From: Bifidobacterium hapali
Lineage (GTDB): Bacteria > Actinomycetota > Actinomycetes > Actinomycetales > Bifidobacteriaceae
Direction of reading: 5' to 3'
Length of the DNA: 57,459 bases
Assembly (NCBI RefSeq): GCF_002259755.1
Contig: NZ_MWWY01000001.1
Span: 459-57,917, forward strand
The position numbers and the translations under genes were made by a program. The notes under the pieces are model-generated. The model did no database searches. It was not told where the DNA came from and saw only the letters and a list, made by a program, of their open reading frames with translations. Every line of letters starts with the position of its first letter. Positions within the stretch are counted from its first letter, which is position 1. Below are positions 26,998-36,288 of the stretch, in pieces.

Positions 26998-27086
26998 GCA
27001 AGCTAAACCGGGGTATGTGGTCGAACGGTCGGAGTTATCCACAACGCGGCGTGTCTATCCACATTTTTTGTGGATAACTCACGGCA
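26998..27086. repeat. 90-bp direct repeat with three DnaA-box-like sites, copy 2
   Basis: Same sequence as 26119-26208 apart from about two substitutions and one missing G. DnaA-box-like sites at 27035-27043, 27055-27063 and 27069-27077. It ends 47 bp before the S9 peptidase start. Confidence 0.85.
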
Positions 27087-27133
27087 ATGTTCTGATAAAA
27101 GGTCCCAAGATTTGCGAAGTAGAATCGGTCGGT

Positions 27134-30016
27134 ATGAGCGATGACACATATGAAACCGATATCATCGGCGAATCAAACAGTAACCCTTCACCCAGCGATG
27201 TAATCTCCAGATTCCCGCGTCTGCGGGCACGCACCTTGCGCTTCGGTTGCGGCGCCCCGCGCTCGGCGCGAGTGATCGGCGACGGCACGCGAGCTTTGTT
27301 CCTGCGCTCGGACGGTCCGGAAGATCTCGTAACCTCGTTGTGGCTGAGCGTAATCGAACCGAGCGATGAGACAGCGACATCCAGCGCGTCCACTTCCGCA
27401 GCGTTCACACATAGCGAAATCAAACTCGCCGACCCGCGCGAACTACTGGCCGACGCAGACGCCGAAGACGTGCCAGCCGAAGAGAAAGCTCGCCGTGAAC
27501 GCGCTCGCGAAGGCGGCATGGGCATCGTCAGTTACTCGGTCGACGCTGCTGGCCGTCGCGTGATTTTCACGATCAACGGTCGTTTGTTCCTCACCGAAAT
27601 CCTCGACAGCGCCGACAACACCGGCACCAGCGCCACCACCAACCACAGCCTCCCCACCTCCCGCACGCGTCAACTCGCGCCCGCCGCGCTCGACACGGAC
27701 GATCAAGGCGTGTACGGCCCCGTGCTCAATCCGCGCATCAGCCCGGACGGCAAGCATGTGCTGTACACCACCGGCGAACATCTTGAGCTGATTGATATCG
27801 CCGACTGGGATGATGCGGTCGCGTACGAGCAGCGTTGGCGTGCCGCGCAACAGCAGAACTCGTCCAACGCGGCACGGCTTGCCGACGAGCCAGCTGGCGA
27901 CCTCGACGATGGCGTTTTCATTGCGATGGACGACGACGAAACGTCGATTTCTGAGGGCCTGTTCGACCTCGATGAGACTGACGACACTGATGTCACTGAC
28001 GTAACTGACTCGGACAGCGTAGTTGGCGCATCCGGCACGGCGTCGCTGTCCGATATTGCAAACCTCGCAGATACCGCAACGTCAGTTCCAGCTGACGGCG
28101 ATCGTATCGGCACAATCTGGGGCGTGTGTGACGACGATCATGACAGCGACGAGCGCACTGACGCAGCCCACGCCACCCACAGCACCTGGAAAATCGGCCT
28201 CGCTGAGTTCGTCGCCGGCGAAGAAATGGACCGCTACGACGGCTTCTGGTGGTCCCCCGACTCGCGTCACATCCTGTTTGAAACGTTCGACACTTCCCCC
28301 GAACCAATGTGGTACATCAGCGATCCAGCTAATCCTGATCATCCCGCTGACGGCCGCCGCTATCCGCGCGCGCTCACCGCGAACGCCGACGTTCACCTGA
28401 CCGTCGCTGAACTTGCGTTCGATACCAACGATCAGTACGCCGGTATCGCTGGTACTGAAGTGCGCTGGGATCGCACGCCGTACGAATACGTCGCCGCTGT
28501 CAACTGGAGCAAGGGTCACGATCCGCTCGTGCTCGTACAGGACCGCTGCCAGCGTAACGATCAGGTTCTCGCGGTTACGGTCAGCGGCGAGCAAGCTGGT
28601 GATACGCGCGTGCTTGAGACGCATCACAACGATCAGTGGATCGATCTCGTGCACGGCACGCCTGCATTCACGCCGGACGGTCGACTGATCTGCTCGTTCA
28701 ACGATATGCAGTCGGATACGAACCGACTGACAGTCGACGGTCGCGCGTTTACGCCGGCCGGATGGCAGGTGCGCGATGTACTCGACGTGACCGATCATGA
28801 TGTGCTGGTACGCGTGCAACGGACGCCGGAAATCGCGGCGGACGTGCCGGCTGCGTGGAGTAGTGCTGACGGTCGCGCTGGCGACGAGCGGTTCGTTGGC
28901 GGTCACGATGCGCGCAGTTTCGACGTAGTGAGTATTTCGTTTGACGGTACGATTACGTCGGTGACGAGTGCGCCTGGCGCGTGGACAGTGTCGCGCGGCT
29001 CGCGTGGCATGGTGGTGTCCGGTCGCGATATGACTCACGCGCGCTCGCACATGTGGCATATCGCTGGGACGGCTGGAGTTGCGGATGTTGCGGATGTTGA
29101 TGGTGTGGGTGCTGCGGGTGCTGTGAATGTGGACGCTGCTGCCGCGACGATCGCGAATCACGCAGCCGAACCGGGATTCGTGCCGAACGTGACGTTTACG
29201 CGGCTCGGTGAGCACCAGCTGTACACGGCGATTATCGCGCCGAGCGAGTCCAGTCCGTATGCGCATGCGAGCAAACTGCCGGTGCTTATGAAGCCGTACG
29301 GCGGCCCGGGGTTCCAGCAGGTGATCGCCTCGCAAGCGTTCTACTGGGAGGCTCAGTGGTGGGCTGATCAGGGATTCCTTGTGGTGACGGCTGATGGTCG
29401 CGGTACCACCGGTCGCGGGCCGAAGTGGGATCGTGCGATTTTCGAGAATATGAAGGATGTGACGCTTGCTGATCAGGTTGAGGCCGTGCACGCGTTGCCG
29501 GATGCGATCGCTGAGCTGAATGCTGGGCGTGGTGCAGCTGATAGCGTGTCCGATGGTGGCGCGGCTGGTGGCGCGATTATTCCTGCGCCGGATCTTGACA
29601 AAGTGTGCATGATCGGCTGGTCGTACGGCGGATTCCTGTCCGCGCTCGCCGTGCTCGACGCGCCTGACGTGTTCAAGGCCGGTTGTGCTGGTGCTCCGCC
29701 TACGGATTGGACGCTGTATGACACGCATTACACCGAGCGATATCTCGGCCTCGATCCGGACGTGTACGCGCGCAACGGCATTGTGCAGGATGCGCCGAAA
29801 CTGCATCGTGCGCTCATGTTGATTCATGGATTCGCGGATGACAACGTGACGATCGCGCACAGCCTGCGTTTGAGCCAAGCGCTGATGGCTGCCGGTCGCC
29901 CGCACACGTATCTGCCGCTGACGGGCATCACCCACATGACCAACGATGAAACCGTAGCCGAGAACCTCCTCATTCTCCAGCGCGATTTCCTCCGCGACGC
30001 CCTAGATCTCCACTAA
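27134..30016 (+). CDS. S9-family prolyl oligopeptidase / dipeptidyl-peptidase-like enzyme
   Basis: 961 residues, without signal peptide. The N-terminal two-thirds is a beta-propeller-like region interrupted by acidic Asp/Thr/Ser-rich segments (about residues 255-345 and 645-675). The C-terminal alpha/beta-hydrolase domain has the nucleophile motif GWSYGG (about 829), the catalytic Asp region HGFADDNV (about 900) and the His region ITHMTND (about 932). The enzyme should cut peptides at or near proline in the cytoplasm. The open frame extends to 26927 through the DnaA-box repeat; ATG 27134 is preferred. A TAGAAT at 27119-27124 and lack of a Shine-Dalgarno suggest a leaderless transcript. Confidence 0.87.
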   Translation: MSDDTYETDIIGESNSNPSPSDVISRFPRLRARTLRFGCGAPRSARVIGDGTRALFLRSDGPEDLVTSLWLSVIEPSDETATSSASTSAAFTHSEIKLADPRELLADADAEDVPAEEKARRERAREGGMGIVSYSVDAAGRRVIFTINGRLFLTEILDSADNTGTSATTNHSLPTSRTRQLAPAALDTDDQGVYGPVLNPRISPDGKHVLYTTGEHLELIDIADWDDAVAYEQRWRAAQQQNSSNAARLADEPAGDLDDGVFIAMDDDETSISEGLFDLDETDDTDVTDVTDSDSVVGASGTASLSDIANLADTATSVPADGDRIGTIWGVCDDDHDSDERTDAAHATHSTWKIGLAEFVAGEEMDRYDGFWWSPDSRHILFETFDTSPEPMWYISDPANPDHPADGRRYPRALTANADVHLTVAELAFDTNDQYAGIAGTEVRWDRTPYEYVAAVNWSKGHDPLVLVQDRCQRNDQVLAVTVSGEQAGDTRVLETHHNDQWIDLVHGTPAFTPDGRLICSFNDMQSDTNRLTVDGRAFTPAGWQVRDVLDVTDHDVLVRVQRTPEIAADVPAAWSSADGRAGDERFVGGHDARSFDVVSISFDGTITSVTSAPGAWTVSRGSRGMVVSGRDMTHARSHMWHIAGTAGVADVADVDGVGAAGAVNVDAAAATIANHAAEPGFVPNVTFTRLGEHQLYTAIIAPSESSPYAHASKLPVLMKPYGGPGFQQVIASQAFYWEAQWWADQGFLVVTADGRGTTGRGPKWDRAIFENMKDVTLADQVEAVHALPDAIAELNAGRGAADSVSDGGAAGGAIIPAPDLDKVCMIGWSYGGFLSALAVLDAPDVFKAGCAGAPPTDWTLYDTHYTERYLGLDPDVYARNGIVQDAPKLHRALMLIHGFADDNVTIAHSLRLSQALMAAGRPHTYLPLTGITHMTNDETVAENLLILQRDFLRDALDLH

Positions 30017-30048
30017 TCGGCGTTGTGCGCTCCTACCCATTCCTATGC

Positions 30049-30097
30049 GTGGCAGAAATCTCTCACTGAGCCCCGCTCAGTGAGAGATTTCTGCCAC
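30049..30097. repeat. GTGGCAGAAAT palindrome (variant of the GTGGCGGAAAA family)
   Basis: Arms GTGGCAGAAATCTCTCACT and complement. Compared with the other copies both arms are changed together (AAATCTCTCACT versus AAAACGCTCGCT), so the stem is preserved. Confidence 0.85.
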
Positions 30098-30180
30098 TCC
30101 GTGCTGGTGTGCGTATCGCCATTGATGGCACGTTGATATTCAGCTCCCCTCAAAGCACGTTGCCGTGAGTAGGCTTATCG

Positions 30181-30400
30181 TGGCTCCTCTTGTCAGGACA
30201 GCACCGTGAAGCAAACAGCGGAGCTGTTTGTAGGTGCTGTGCGAGCCGACAGGTGAGCCAGTAAATTGCGCGCGTAGCGCGTCTGTAGTTGCATGTCGAG
30301 CTGTCAGCGTAGCTGACTGAGGGGTAGTCACACCTTTGGAACGCCTAACCCGTGTAACTATCCCTCAGTCGCGCCTCGCGAGCCAGCTCGTCCTGCAATT
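30181..30400. repeat. Mosaic intergenic repeat, copy B
   Basis: Same order of parts as at 12164: GGACAGCACCGTGAAGCAAACAG, hairpin, GCGAGCCGACAGG, GCGCGCGTAGCGCGTC, then CTGTCAGCGTAGCTGACTGAG and an inverted end (30360-30400). It lies between the convergent S9 peptidase and esterase genes. Confidence 0.75.
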
Positions 30401-30432
30401 GACGACCTTAAGTACGCATTATCGGAATGTTT

Positions 30433-30572
30433 CTGCTGACTTACGGTCGTTTGGGATGCTGTATTAGGCCGTAAGTCAGCAGGAACGTCAAGATAGTGCT
30501 GACTTACGGTCGTTTCGGGGGCTGTAGAAGGCCGTAAGTCAGCAGAAGCATCAAGATAGTGCTGACTTACGG
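30433..30572. repeat. TGCTGACTTACGG hairpin array
   Basis: Arms at 30433-30446/30469-30482, 30496-30509/30532-30545 and a lone arm at 30559-30572 (GTGCTGACTTACGG and complement), with GTCAAGATA-type spacers. It abuts the esterase stop codon. Confidence 0.85.
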
Positions 30573-30585
30573 CCTGTTGAGAGAA

Positions 30586-32859
30586 CTACTGCACCTTAGT
30601 CCAGAACGGTGGTGCGGGTAAACCGTCACCGTTGAATAGCGGGGCGGGTCCCCAGCTGCGCCACGCGTAGCGAACAGCCTTTGGCTTGCCACCGATATCA
30701 GGCGCGCTGAGTAGGACGGTAGCATGATCGGCGGCAGTCGTCGTATCACCTGTCCCAGCGGATACGTCATCAGTATGAACTTCGATCGTTGCTGCTGCCG
30801 GTCGGAAGATACCATCCGCGCCAGCAACCTCAAAACCAGAATCGCAAGCGGCACGATAGTATCGATCGTCACATGATTCAGAGCCGTTTACCAGAGCTTC
30901 CTCTGAGAGAGGCATGTCACTAGGCGTAACGTCCTGCTTGTCGCCAGACGATATTGCCTGCTGATCTATATCATCGTCGCGCGTTGCCATCGCCGGCCGG
31001 CGGTACGTGCCGGGCACAGTACCATCAAACTGCAGTCCACCAGCATGATCGAACTGTACAATAACCGTGCATTCAGCAGTAGCACCATCCTGCGTCTCAC
31101 GTGACCCAGCTTTGAACGCAACCGGTTCAGCTTGTGCCGTTACGCACTGCGGACCGTCCACCGGAATATCGCCACGATCATACACATAATGCAATGCGCA
31201 GTTCGCAAGCCGCTCGCCGGGCGTGCGCTTGTCGGTCGGGTGAATGTTGTCAAACTCGCCACAGTCGATCGTCGTAATCGTATACGTGCGCGGTATTTCG
31301 CGTGCCGCCGCCCACTGTGCTTCACGAATCACCGGCCAGTGCATCGGATCAGCGTCAGCCACAGTTTTATCAATCCACTGCGGCAACTGCACAATCAGGA
31401 ATGGCAGCGGGCGTATCTCACAAGCAGCGGCATGGTCCGTATTGTCATGGTCCGTATTGTGTTGCACACAGGATACCTCATGTACTGGCTGCGGTGACGT
31501 AGTGGACGACATCGTGTGATGCGCTGCGCACGGGGATGTATCGGTATAGTTCGCCCACAATCCGCGCCACTCGGCAATAAGCCGCGGCAACAGCTCGCCG
31601 TACGATTCGCAGTACGACTCATCCTCCTCGCCCTGATACCACAAGAATCCAGCGATACCGTACGGTGCGACTCGCTCGATCATCGTGCCGAACGGTCCAG
31701 TCGGCCGGTATTGTGAGGTCGGCGTGACTGGCGGCGGCCACGGGCACGCGCCGTACTGCTCGTTGAGTGTATCCCACGTTATGTCTGGTTCAGCCGCGCG
31801 AGCTTTACCGATTGCTTCATTCCACGCATCGAACTTTGTCTTCCATGCCGTGGTTTCAGCCTCGAACTGCTCGTCTGTTTTTCCGGCGATCGCATTACTG
31901 AACCGGTTCAGATATGCTTGTCCGGCTTCGCAACTTTCCAGCGTTGCACGACTCATCCACGAGGTGATTGACGTGCCGCCAATATAACAGTCGATAATGC
32001 CGACCGGCACGTCTGCTCCCAGCTCAGCACGCAAACGACGCGCGAAATAATACGCGACCGCCGACATCGTGCCGCTCGTATCTGGCCCACTCACCTGCCA
32101 GATTGCATGGTCTTCAGCCTCAGTATCAATAACGCCGGTTTTGGGTGTGTTGTAAAAGCATAACAACGGGTCGGCGCTTGCCGCCACGGCCGCATCCGCA
32201 TGTTCGCTGTTGCGCAGTTCGAGCTCCATATTGCTTTGACCGCCGGCCAGCCACACTTCGCCCACGTAAACGCGCAAGTATCGCAGCGTGACGCCGGAGT
32301 GGTCGCTGATCGACAGCTCATATGGGCCGCCAGCTTCGAGCGCGGGCAGTGTGACGAGCCAATGGCCGCTGGCGTCGATAGTGGTGAATGCACTTACGCT
32401 GTCGGATGCGGCGAAATGAACCGGTTCAGCTCCGTTGCGGTGACCAAGTTTGGAGCCGATAGTACTGGTGATATCAGTGCTGTGGATGCTTCTGACGGAA
32501 GGAGAAGTGTTCGACTGTATGTGATCAAATGACTCGCTATTGTGCTGAGTCATCTGGGCGGAAGTATTGAGCTGCGCATGTGCGTCTAGCTGCGTTTCAT
32601 CGCAGCGTGTGATGACCTTAAGCGGTTCAGTTGACCCGTTTTGCAGTAATTTCACAATGACAGTACGACCGGGAGTACCGGTTCCGAATACAGGAATCGG
32701 CTGATGCCGTTGTAACACCATATCGTGCGAAAAGATCGCAGCGGGGCGGAGCTCAGGCGTGCCGATCGGCTTGTCTATGGCGGCATTGCTATCGCCGCCC
32801 GCCAAACCAGACATATTCGCGCCCGGTGCCGGGCCAGTAGCGACTTGATTGGTACTCAT
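30586..32859 (-). CDS. Sialate-O-acetylesterase-like (CE17-like) acetylesterase
   Basis: 757 residues, no signal peptide, so cytoplasmic. The SGNH-type catalytic signature is GGQSNMEL (Ser about 206), followed by GTSITSWMSR, WYQGEEDE (about 410) and the His block DNIHPTDK (about 538). The C-terminal region is beta-rich. This architecture fits the sialate-O-acetylesterase superfamily, which includes the CE17 mannan acetylesterases. Next to a CE2-like esterase and mannan hydrolases, removal of 2-/3-/6-O-acetyl groups from imported mannan oligosaccharides is the likely job. Asp/Ser/Thr-rich inserts (nt about 31400-31520 and 32440-32600) interrupt the fold. The start is ATG 32859 with GGGAGG upstream; GTG 32862 is possible. 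It directly follows the CE2-like gene. Confidence 0.82.
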   Translation of the reverse strand: MSTNQVATGPAPGANMSGLAGGDSNAAIDKPIGTPELRPAAIFSHDMVLQRHQPIPVFGTGTPGRTVIVKLLQNGSTEPLKVITRCDETQLDAHAQLNTSAQMTQHNSESFDHIQSNTSPSVRSIHSTDITSTIGSKLGHRNGAEPVHFAASDSVSAFTTIDASGHWLVTLPALEAGGPYELSISDHSGVTLRYLRVYVGEVWLAGGQSNMELELRNSEHADAAVAASADPLLCFYNTPKTGVIDTEAEDHAIWQVSGPDTSGTMSAVAYYFARRLRAELGADVPVGIIDCYIGGTSITSWMSRATLESCEAGQAYLNRFSNAIAGKTDEQFEAETTAWKTKFDAWNEAIGKARAAEPDITWDTLNEQYGACPWPPPVTPTSQYRPTGPFGTMIERVAPYGIAGFLWYQGEEDESYCESYGELLPRLIAEWRGLWANYTDTSPCAAHHTMSSTTSPQPVHEVSCVQHNTDHDNTDHAAACEIRPLPFLIVQLPQWIDKTVADADPMHWPVIREAQWAAAREIPRTYTITTIDCGEFDNIHPTDKRTPGERLANCALHYVYDRGDIPVDGPQCVTAQAEPVAFKAGSRETQDGATAECTVIVQFDHAGGLQFDGTVPGTYRRPAMATRDDDIDQQAISSGDKQDVTPSDMPLSEEALVNGSESCDDRYYRAACDSGFEVAGADGIFRPAAATIEVHTDDVSAGTGDTTTAADHATVLLSAPDIGGKPKAVRYAWRSWGPAPLFNGDGLPAPPFWTKVQ

Positions 32860-32862
32860 CAC

Positions 32863-34260
32863 TCACGCCTCCCAAATGCTCTCACCGAGCGACTCAATGA
32901 ACGCAGTAAGCTCGCGCGCCATCTCCTCATGTTCAGCCACACGCGGATGACCCGGTGTTGCTGCACCATTGCGCGAAAACAGGAAATGATGCGCAACCGT
33001 GCGGGCTGTACTGGCATCTGCGGAGTCAGTGTGCTCGGTGCGGTCGGTATCGTCATGATGGTTCATGTCGGTCGGTAAAGCAGTCTCGGCAGCATTCTCA
33101 ACGTCAGTAGTTGTTCCAGCAATCGTGTCGGCCGAAACTGAAGCGGTTGAGCTGCTTACCGCAGCATCCGCCACAATATCCGTTGCACCAAACGGTACAC
33201 GCGCCGACTGGCCCTCGCCAAGCGTGGCATTAAACATCTGAACCGCTTCATCAATCGCGCGGTCCCACGCCGGATCGTGCATCAACAACGTGGTAATGCA
33301 CACGATCGTCGCTTGCGGATAGCGCGCGTGAATCGCCCTCAGAAAATCAACATACCGTGCACGCCAATGCACAGCCTGCTCGCCGTCATAATCCTGAGCC
33401 ATAAAATCAACTGGATGTGAGTCATTCTGTCCGATCGCGACGATCACAACTTGCGGCGTAAACCGGCGGAAATCCCACGGTTTCGTCTCGCCAAGCGTCG
33501 GGTTATACTCAACGCGATCCCAAATACTTTCCTGACCAACGTAATCTGGTCCAGCAAACCAGCCGATACCGTCAATCAGCGATGCGCCACCTTGCGACGT
33601 GTCATGCAACGCGGCGCCGAGATTGCGAGCGGTGATCGCAGCGTACGACTGCCATGCGTTACTGTAACCGCTTAAGTCCACTTCGGGGTCGGGTTTGCCG
33701 ACATACAGCGATGCCTCGTTGCGCTCGCCGCAGGAGACGGAATCGCCGAACACCTCGATACGGCGGGTTGGTTCAGAGGCGAGTGGCGGCATGATTTGTG
33801 CGCCATCGTCAATCCCGAAATTGAGCAACTGAACGTAGTGTTGGCCGTCTTGGCGCTTGAAAATAACCGCTTCATGCTCAATGTTTGGCAGGTTGTCGGC
33901 GAGTGTGACGGTGACGGGGGATGGGGCATATGGGGCGGATTCGGCAGGCGCAGAGAGTGTGGTAGCTTCGGTGCTGTCGTCTAGGGTGCCGTTGGCTTGC
34001 GTGACGCCAGACGGGATGCGGACTTTCGTTTGCACGCCGTCGATAATGACGCCGAGATGCGAATCGCCGTAATTCCAGTAATTAATCAGCGTTGCGGTGA
34101 GTGCTGAACCGGTAAAGCGGAACGCAGTTTGCGTGTACGGGTAGACCCAGATTGGCTGAGTTGGGTCGGTGTCGTCGATGCGACCCATCGTGCGCAGTGC
34201 TGGATGGTTTGGCAGAATGATGGTTCGGTGTGTGCTTGTTGGCGTGTTGTGAATGGTCAT
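32863..34260 (-). CDS. CE2-like SGNH acetylesterase
   Basis: 465 residues without signal peptide. An N-terminal jelly-roll-like domain (about 1-150, with RIDDTDPTQPIWVYPYTQT) precedes an SGNH hydrolase domain with FGDSVSCGE (Ser about 170), IGQND (about 280) and the C-terminal His block GHPRVAEHEEMA (about 438). This is the two-domain layout of family CE2 acetylesterases; in Roseburia such an enzyme works with a CE17 enzyme on acetylated mannan oligosaccharides. An Asp/Thr-rich insert sits at residues about 370-400. GAGGAA lies about 10 nt before the ATG. First gene of a two-gene minus-strand operon, divergent from the GH1 gene. Confidence 0.82.
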   Translation of the reverse strand: MTIHNTPTSTHRTIILPNHPALRTMGRIDDTDPTQPIWVYPYTQTAFRFTGSALTATLINYWNYGDSHLGVIIDGVQTKVRIPSGVTQANGTLDDSTEATTLSAPAESAPYAPSPVTVTLADNLPNIEHEAVIFKRQDGQHYVQLLNFGIDDGAQIMPPLASEPTRRIEVFGDSVSCGERNEASLYVGKPDPEVDLSGYSNAWQSYAAITARNLGAALHDTSQGGASLIDGIGWFAGPDYVGQESIWDRVEYNPTLGETKPWDFRRFTPQVVIVAIGQNDSHPVDFMAQDYDGEQAVHWRARYVDFLRAIHARYPQATIVCITTLLMHDPAWDRAIDEAVQMFNATLGEGQSARVPFGATDIVADAAVSSSTASVSADTIAGTTTDVENAAETALPTDMNHHDDTDRTEHTDSADASTARTVAHHFLFSRNGAATPGHPRVAEHEEMARELTAFIESLGESIWEA

Positions 34261-34301
34261 GGCGATCTTGGTTCCTCGTTGATTGCAGTGATGCCGTTTT
34301 T

Positions 34302-34425
34302 GACTCTGTTAAACCAGAATTGGCATTGGTTCTCCCCTCCCTTAGCTTCCCCTTGTCAGGGGAGCTGCCGGCGAAGCCGACGGAGGGATGGCTTCAAGCA
34401 TATGCCAAAGTTGGTTTAACAGAGC
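34302..34425. mobile_element. MITE-like element with GGCTCTGTTAAACCA-type terminal inverted repeats
   Basis: Left end GACTCTGTTAAACCAGAATT (34302-34321) and right end reading TTGGTTTAACAGAGCC (34410-34425) are imperfect inverted repeats of about 25 bp, with TTGGCAT inside each. The interior holds a CTTCCCCTTGTCAGGGGAGC hairpin. No transposase gene inside. The right-end sequence recurs near 54522-54550 and TTAACAGAGCC near 37576. It lies in the promoter region shared by the CE2-like and GH1 genes. Confidence 0.6.
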
Positions 34426-34499
34426 CTTTTTTAGTTGGTATCGAGTATTGCCCGATATGAAGGATTTGTAGAGTGCGAAACCCTATATCGCGCAACACC

Positions 34500-34524
34500 T
34501 TAACCGGTTAATAAAAAATATGAT
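34500..34524 (+). promoter_or_regulatory. Operator and -10 of the GH1 gene
   Basis: Perfect palindrome TTAACCGGTTAA (34500-34511) sits in the spacer region just upstream of TATGAT (34519-34524). A LacI-type regulator bound here would block RNA polymerase. It could also serve the divergent esterase operon. Confidence 0.7.
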
Positions 34525-34651
34525 ACACTCATCAATGACGAAGTTAATTACCAACCGGTCGCTAAGGATGGTGATCGGTTCGGCGAACACCGGACCCTCC
34601 GGGTCGTCGACAAGCCGCGCGCAGACGCACGCCAGTCAGAAAGGAACTCCG

Positions 34652-36043
34652 ATGCCACTGTCCAAGGACTTCATGTTCGGCACCGCAACCGCTTCATATC
34701 AGATCGAAGGTGCTGCCAACGAAGGTGGCCGCTGCCCGTCCATCTGGGACACGTTCTCCCATGAACCGGGTCATACTGTCAACGGTGACACCGGTGACGT
34801 GGCCACCGATTCGTACCACCGTTACAAGGAAGATATCGCGCTGCTCAAGGAACTCGGCGTCGACGCGTACCGTTTCTCCATCGCCATGCCGCGCATCGTA
34901 CCAACCGAACTTGGCCCGACCAACGAAGAAGGCATCGATTTCTACGAGCGTGTCGTAGACGAACTGCTCGCTAACGGCATCAAGCCGTGCGCCACGCTAT
35001 ATCACTGGGATCTGCCGCAGTATCTCGGCGATAAGGGCGGCTGGCTGAACCGCGACACCGCTTGGCGCGTGGCCGACTACGCACAGCGCGTCGCTGGGCG
35101 TCTCGGCGACCGCGTTGACACATGGATTACGCTCAACGAGCCGTGGTGCTCCTCCTACTTAAGCTACGGCGGCACCGAACATGCGCCGGGACTCGGCGGC
35201 GGCCCGGTCGCATTTGAAGCGGTTCATCACTTGAACCTTGCACACGGTCTTATGGCACAGGCACTGCGTAGCGCGATCACCAAGCAGGATGCGAAGCTCG
35301 CGGTCACGCTCAATCTGCAGTTCAACCGTGGCGACGCAGACGCCGTGCACCGCGCCGATTTGATCGGCAATCGCGTCTTCCTTGACCCGATGCTGCGCGG
35401 CTACTATCCGGAGGAACTGTTCGCCATCACCAAGGGTATTTGTGACTGGGACTTCATCAAGGATGGCGATCTCGAACGCATCCACCAGCCGATCGACTTG
35501 CTCGGTATCAACTACTACTCAACCGGTTTACTTGCGATGAGTGATCGTCCGCAATTCCCGCAGTCCACCGCGGCGAGCACGTTCCCTGGCTGCAGCGACA
35601 TCGACTGGTTGCCGACCCCGGGTGAGCACACTGAAATGGGTTGGAATATTGACCCGAACGGTCTGTATGACATGCTCGTGCGCGTGCACAATAACTATCC
35701 GGAGATGCCGATGTTCATCACCGAGAATGGCATTGCGTGCGCTGATGAGTTGGTTACCGAAACTGATCCGGCAACTGGTGAACCGGTTAAGGCCGTGCAC
35801 GATGACAAGCGCATCGCCTACCTGACCAAGCATTTCGATGCCGCTCGTCGCGCGATGGAAGCTGGTGTGGATCTGCGCGGTTACTTCGTGTGGTCTATGC
35901 TTGACAACTTCGAGTGGGCGTTCGGCTACACCAAGCGTTTCGGCATTACTTACGTGGATTACGAGACGCAGGAGCGTACTGCGAAGGACAGCTTCAAGTG
36001 GTATAAGCAGCTCATCGCCTCGCGCGAACTGCCTGTGCTGTGA
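34652..36043 (+). CDS. GH1 beta-glycosidase (beta-glucosidase/beta-mannosidase type)
   Basis: 463 residues, cytoplasmic. Classic GH1 features: N-terminal FGTATASYQIEGA, acid/base glutamate in TLNEPW (about 163) and nucleophile in ITENGI (about 357), with FVWSMLDNFEWAFGYTKRFG near the end. It should release terminal beta-linked glucose (or mannose) from oligosaccharides; in a glucomannan-oligosaccharide locus beta-1,4-gluco-mannose is a sensible target. AAAGGAA lies 7 nt upstream of ATG 34652; the longer frame to 34520 covers the promoter. Several operator-like AACCGNTT words lie inside the gene. Confidence 0.92.
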   Translation: MPLSKDFMFGTATASYQIEGAANEGGRCPSIWDTFSHEPGHTVNGDTGDVATDSYHRYKEDIALLKELGVDAYRFSIAMPRIVPTELGPTNEEGIDFYERVVDELLANGIKPCATLYHWDLPQYLGDKGGWLNRDTAWRVADYAQRVAGRLGDRVDTWITLNEPWCSSYLSYGGTEHAPGLGGGPVAFEAVHHLNLAHGLMAQALRSAITKQDAKLAVTLNLQFNRGDADAVHRADLIGNRVFLDPMLRGYYPEELFAITKGICDWDFIKDGDLERIHQPIDLLGINYYSTGLLAMSDRPQFPQSTAASTFPGCSDIDWLPTPGEHTEMGWNIDPNGLYDMLVRVHNNYPEMPMFITENGIACADELVTETDPATGEPVKAVHDDKRIAYLTKHFDAARRAMEAGVDLRGYFVWSMLDNFEWAFGYTKRFGITYVDYETQERTAKDSFKWYKQLIASRELPVL

Positions 36044-36059
36044 GGGTGCTGGCCCTAGT

Positions 36060-36229
36060 GTGATATTTCGGCGGACCTTGCCCGAGTTCCGCCGAAATAT
36101 CACAAAAAATGGCCTCAAAACGTGATATTCCGGCGGAGGTTAAGGGGTACTCCGCCGCAATATCACAAAAAACCACTGTCTAGCGTGATATTCCGGCGGA
36201 ACTCGGCATATCCTCCGCCGGAATATCAC
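36060..36229. repeat. GTGATATTCCGGCGGA hairpin array, copy 2
   Basis: Three hairpins: 36060-36075/36088-36103, 36122-36137/36151-36166 and 36184-36199/36214-36229, with a period of about 62 bp. Paired changes (TTTCGG/CCGAAA in the first) keep the stem. It lies at the convergent GH1/ATPase junction and may act as a terminator for both. Confidence 0.85.
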
Positions 36230-36288
36230 GTTTATACCCAGTACTGAGCGCAAAACTTACAAACAAGCGGTATTCCGTGGATTTCGCA

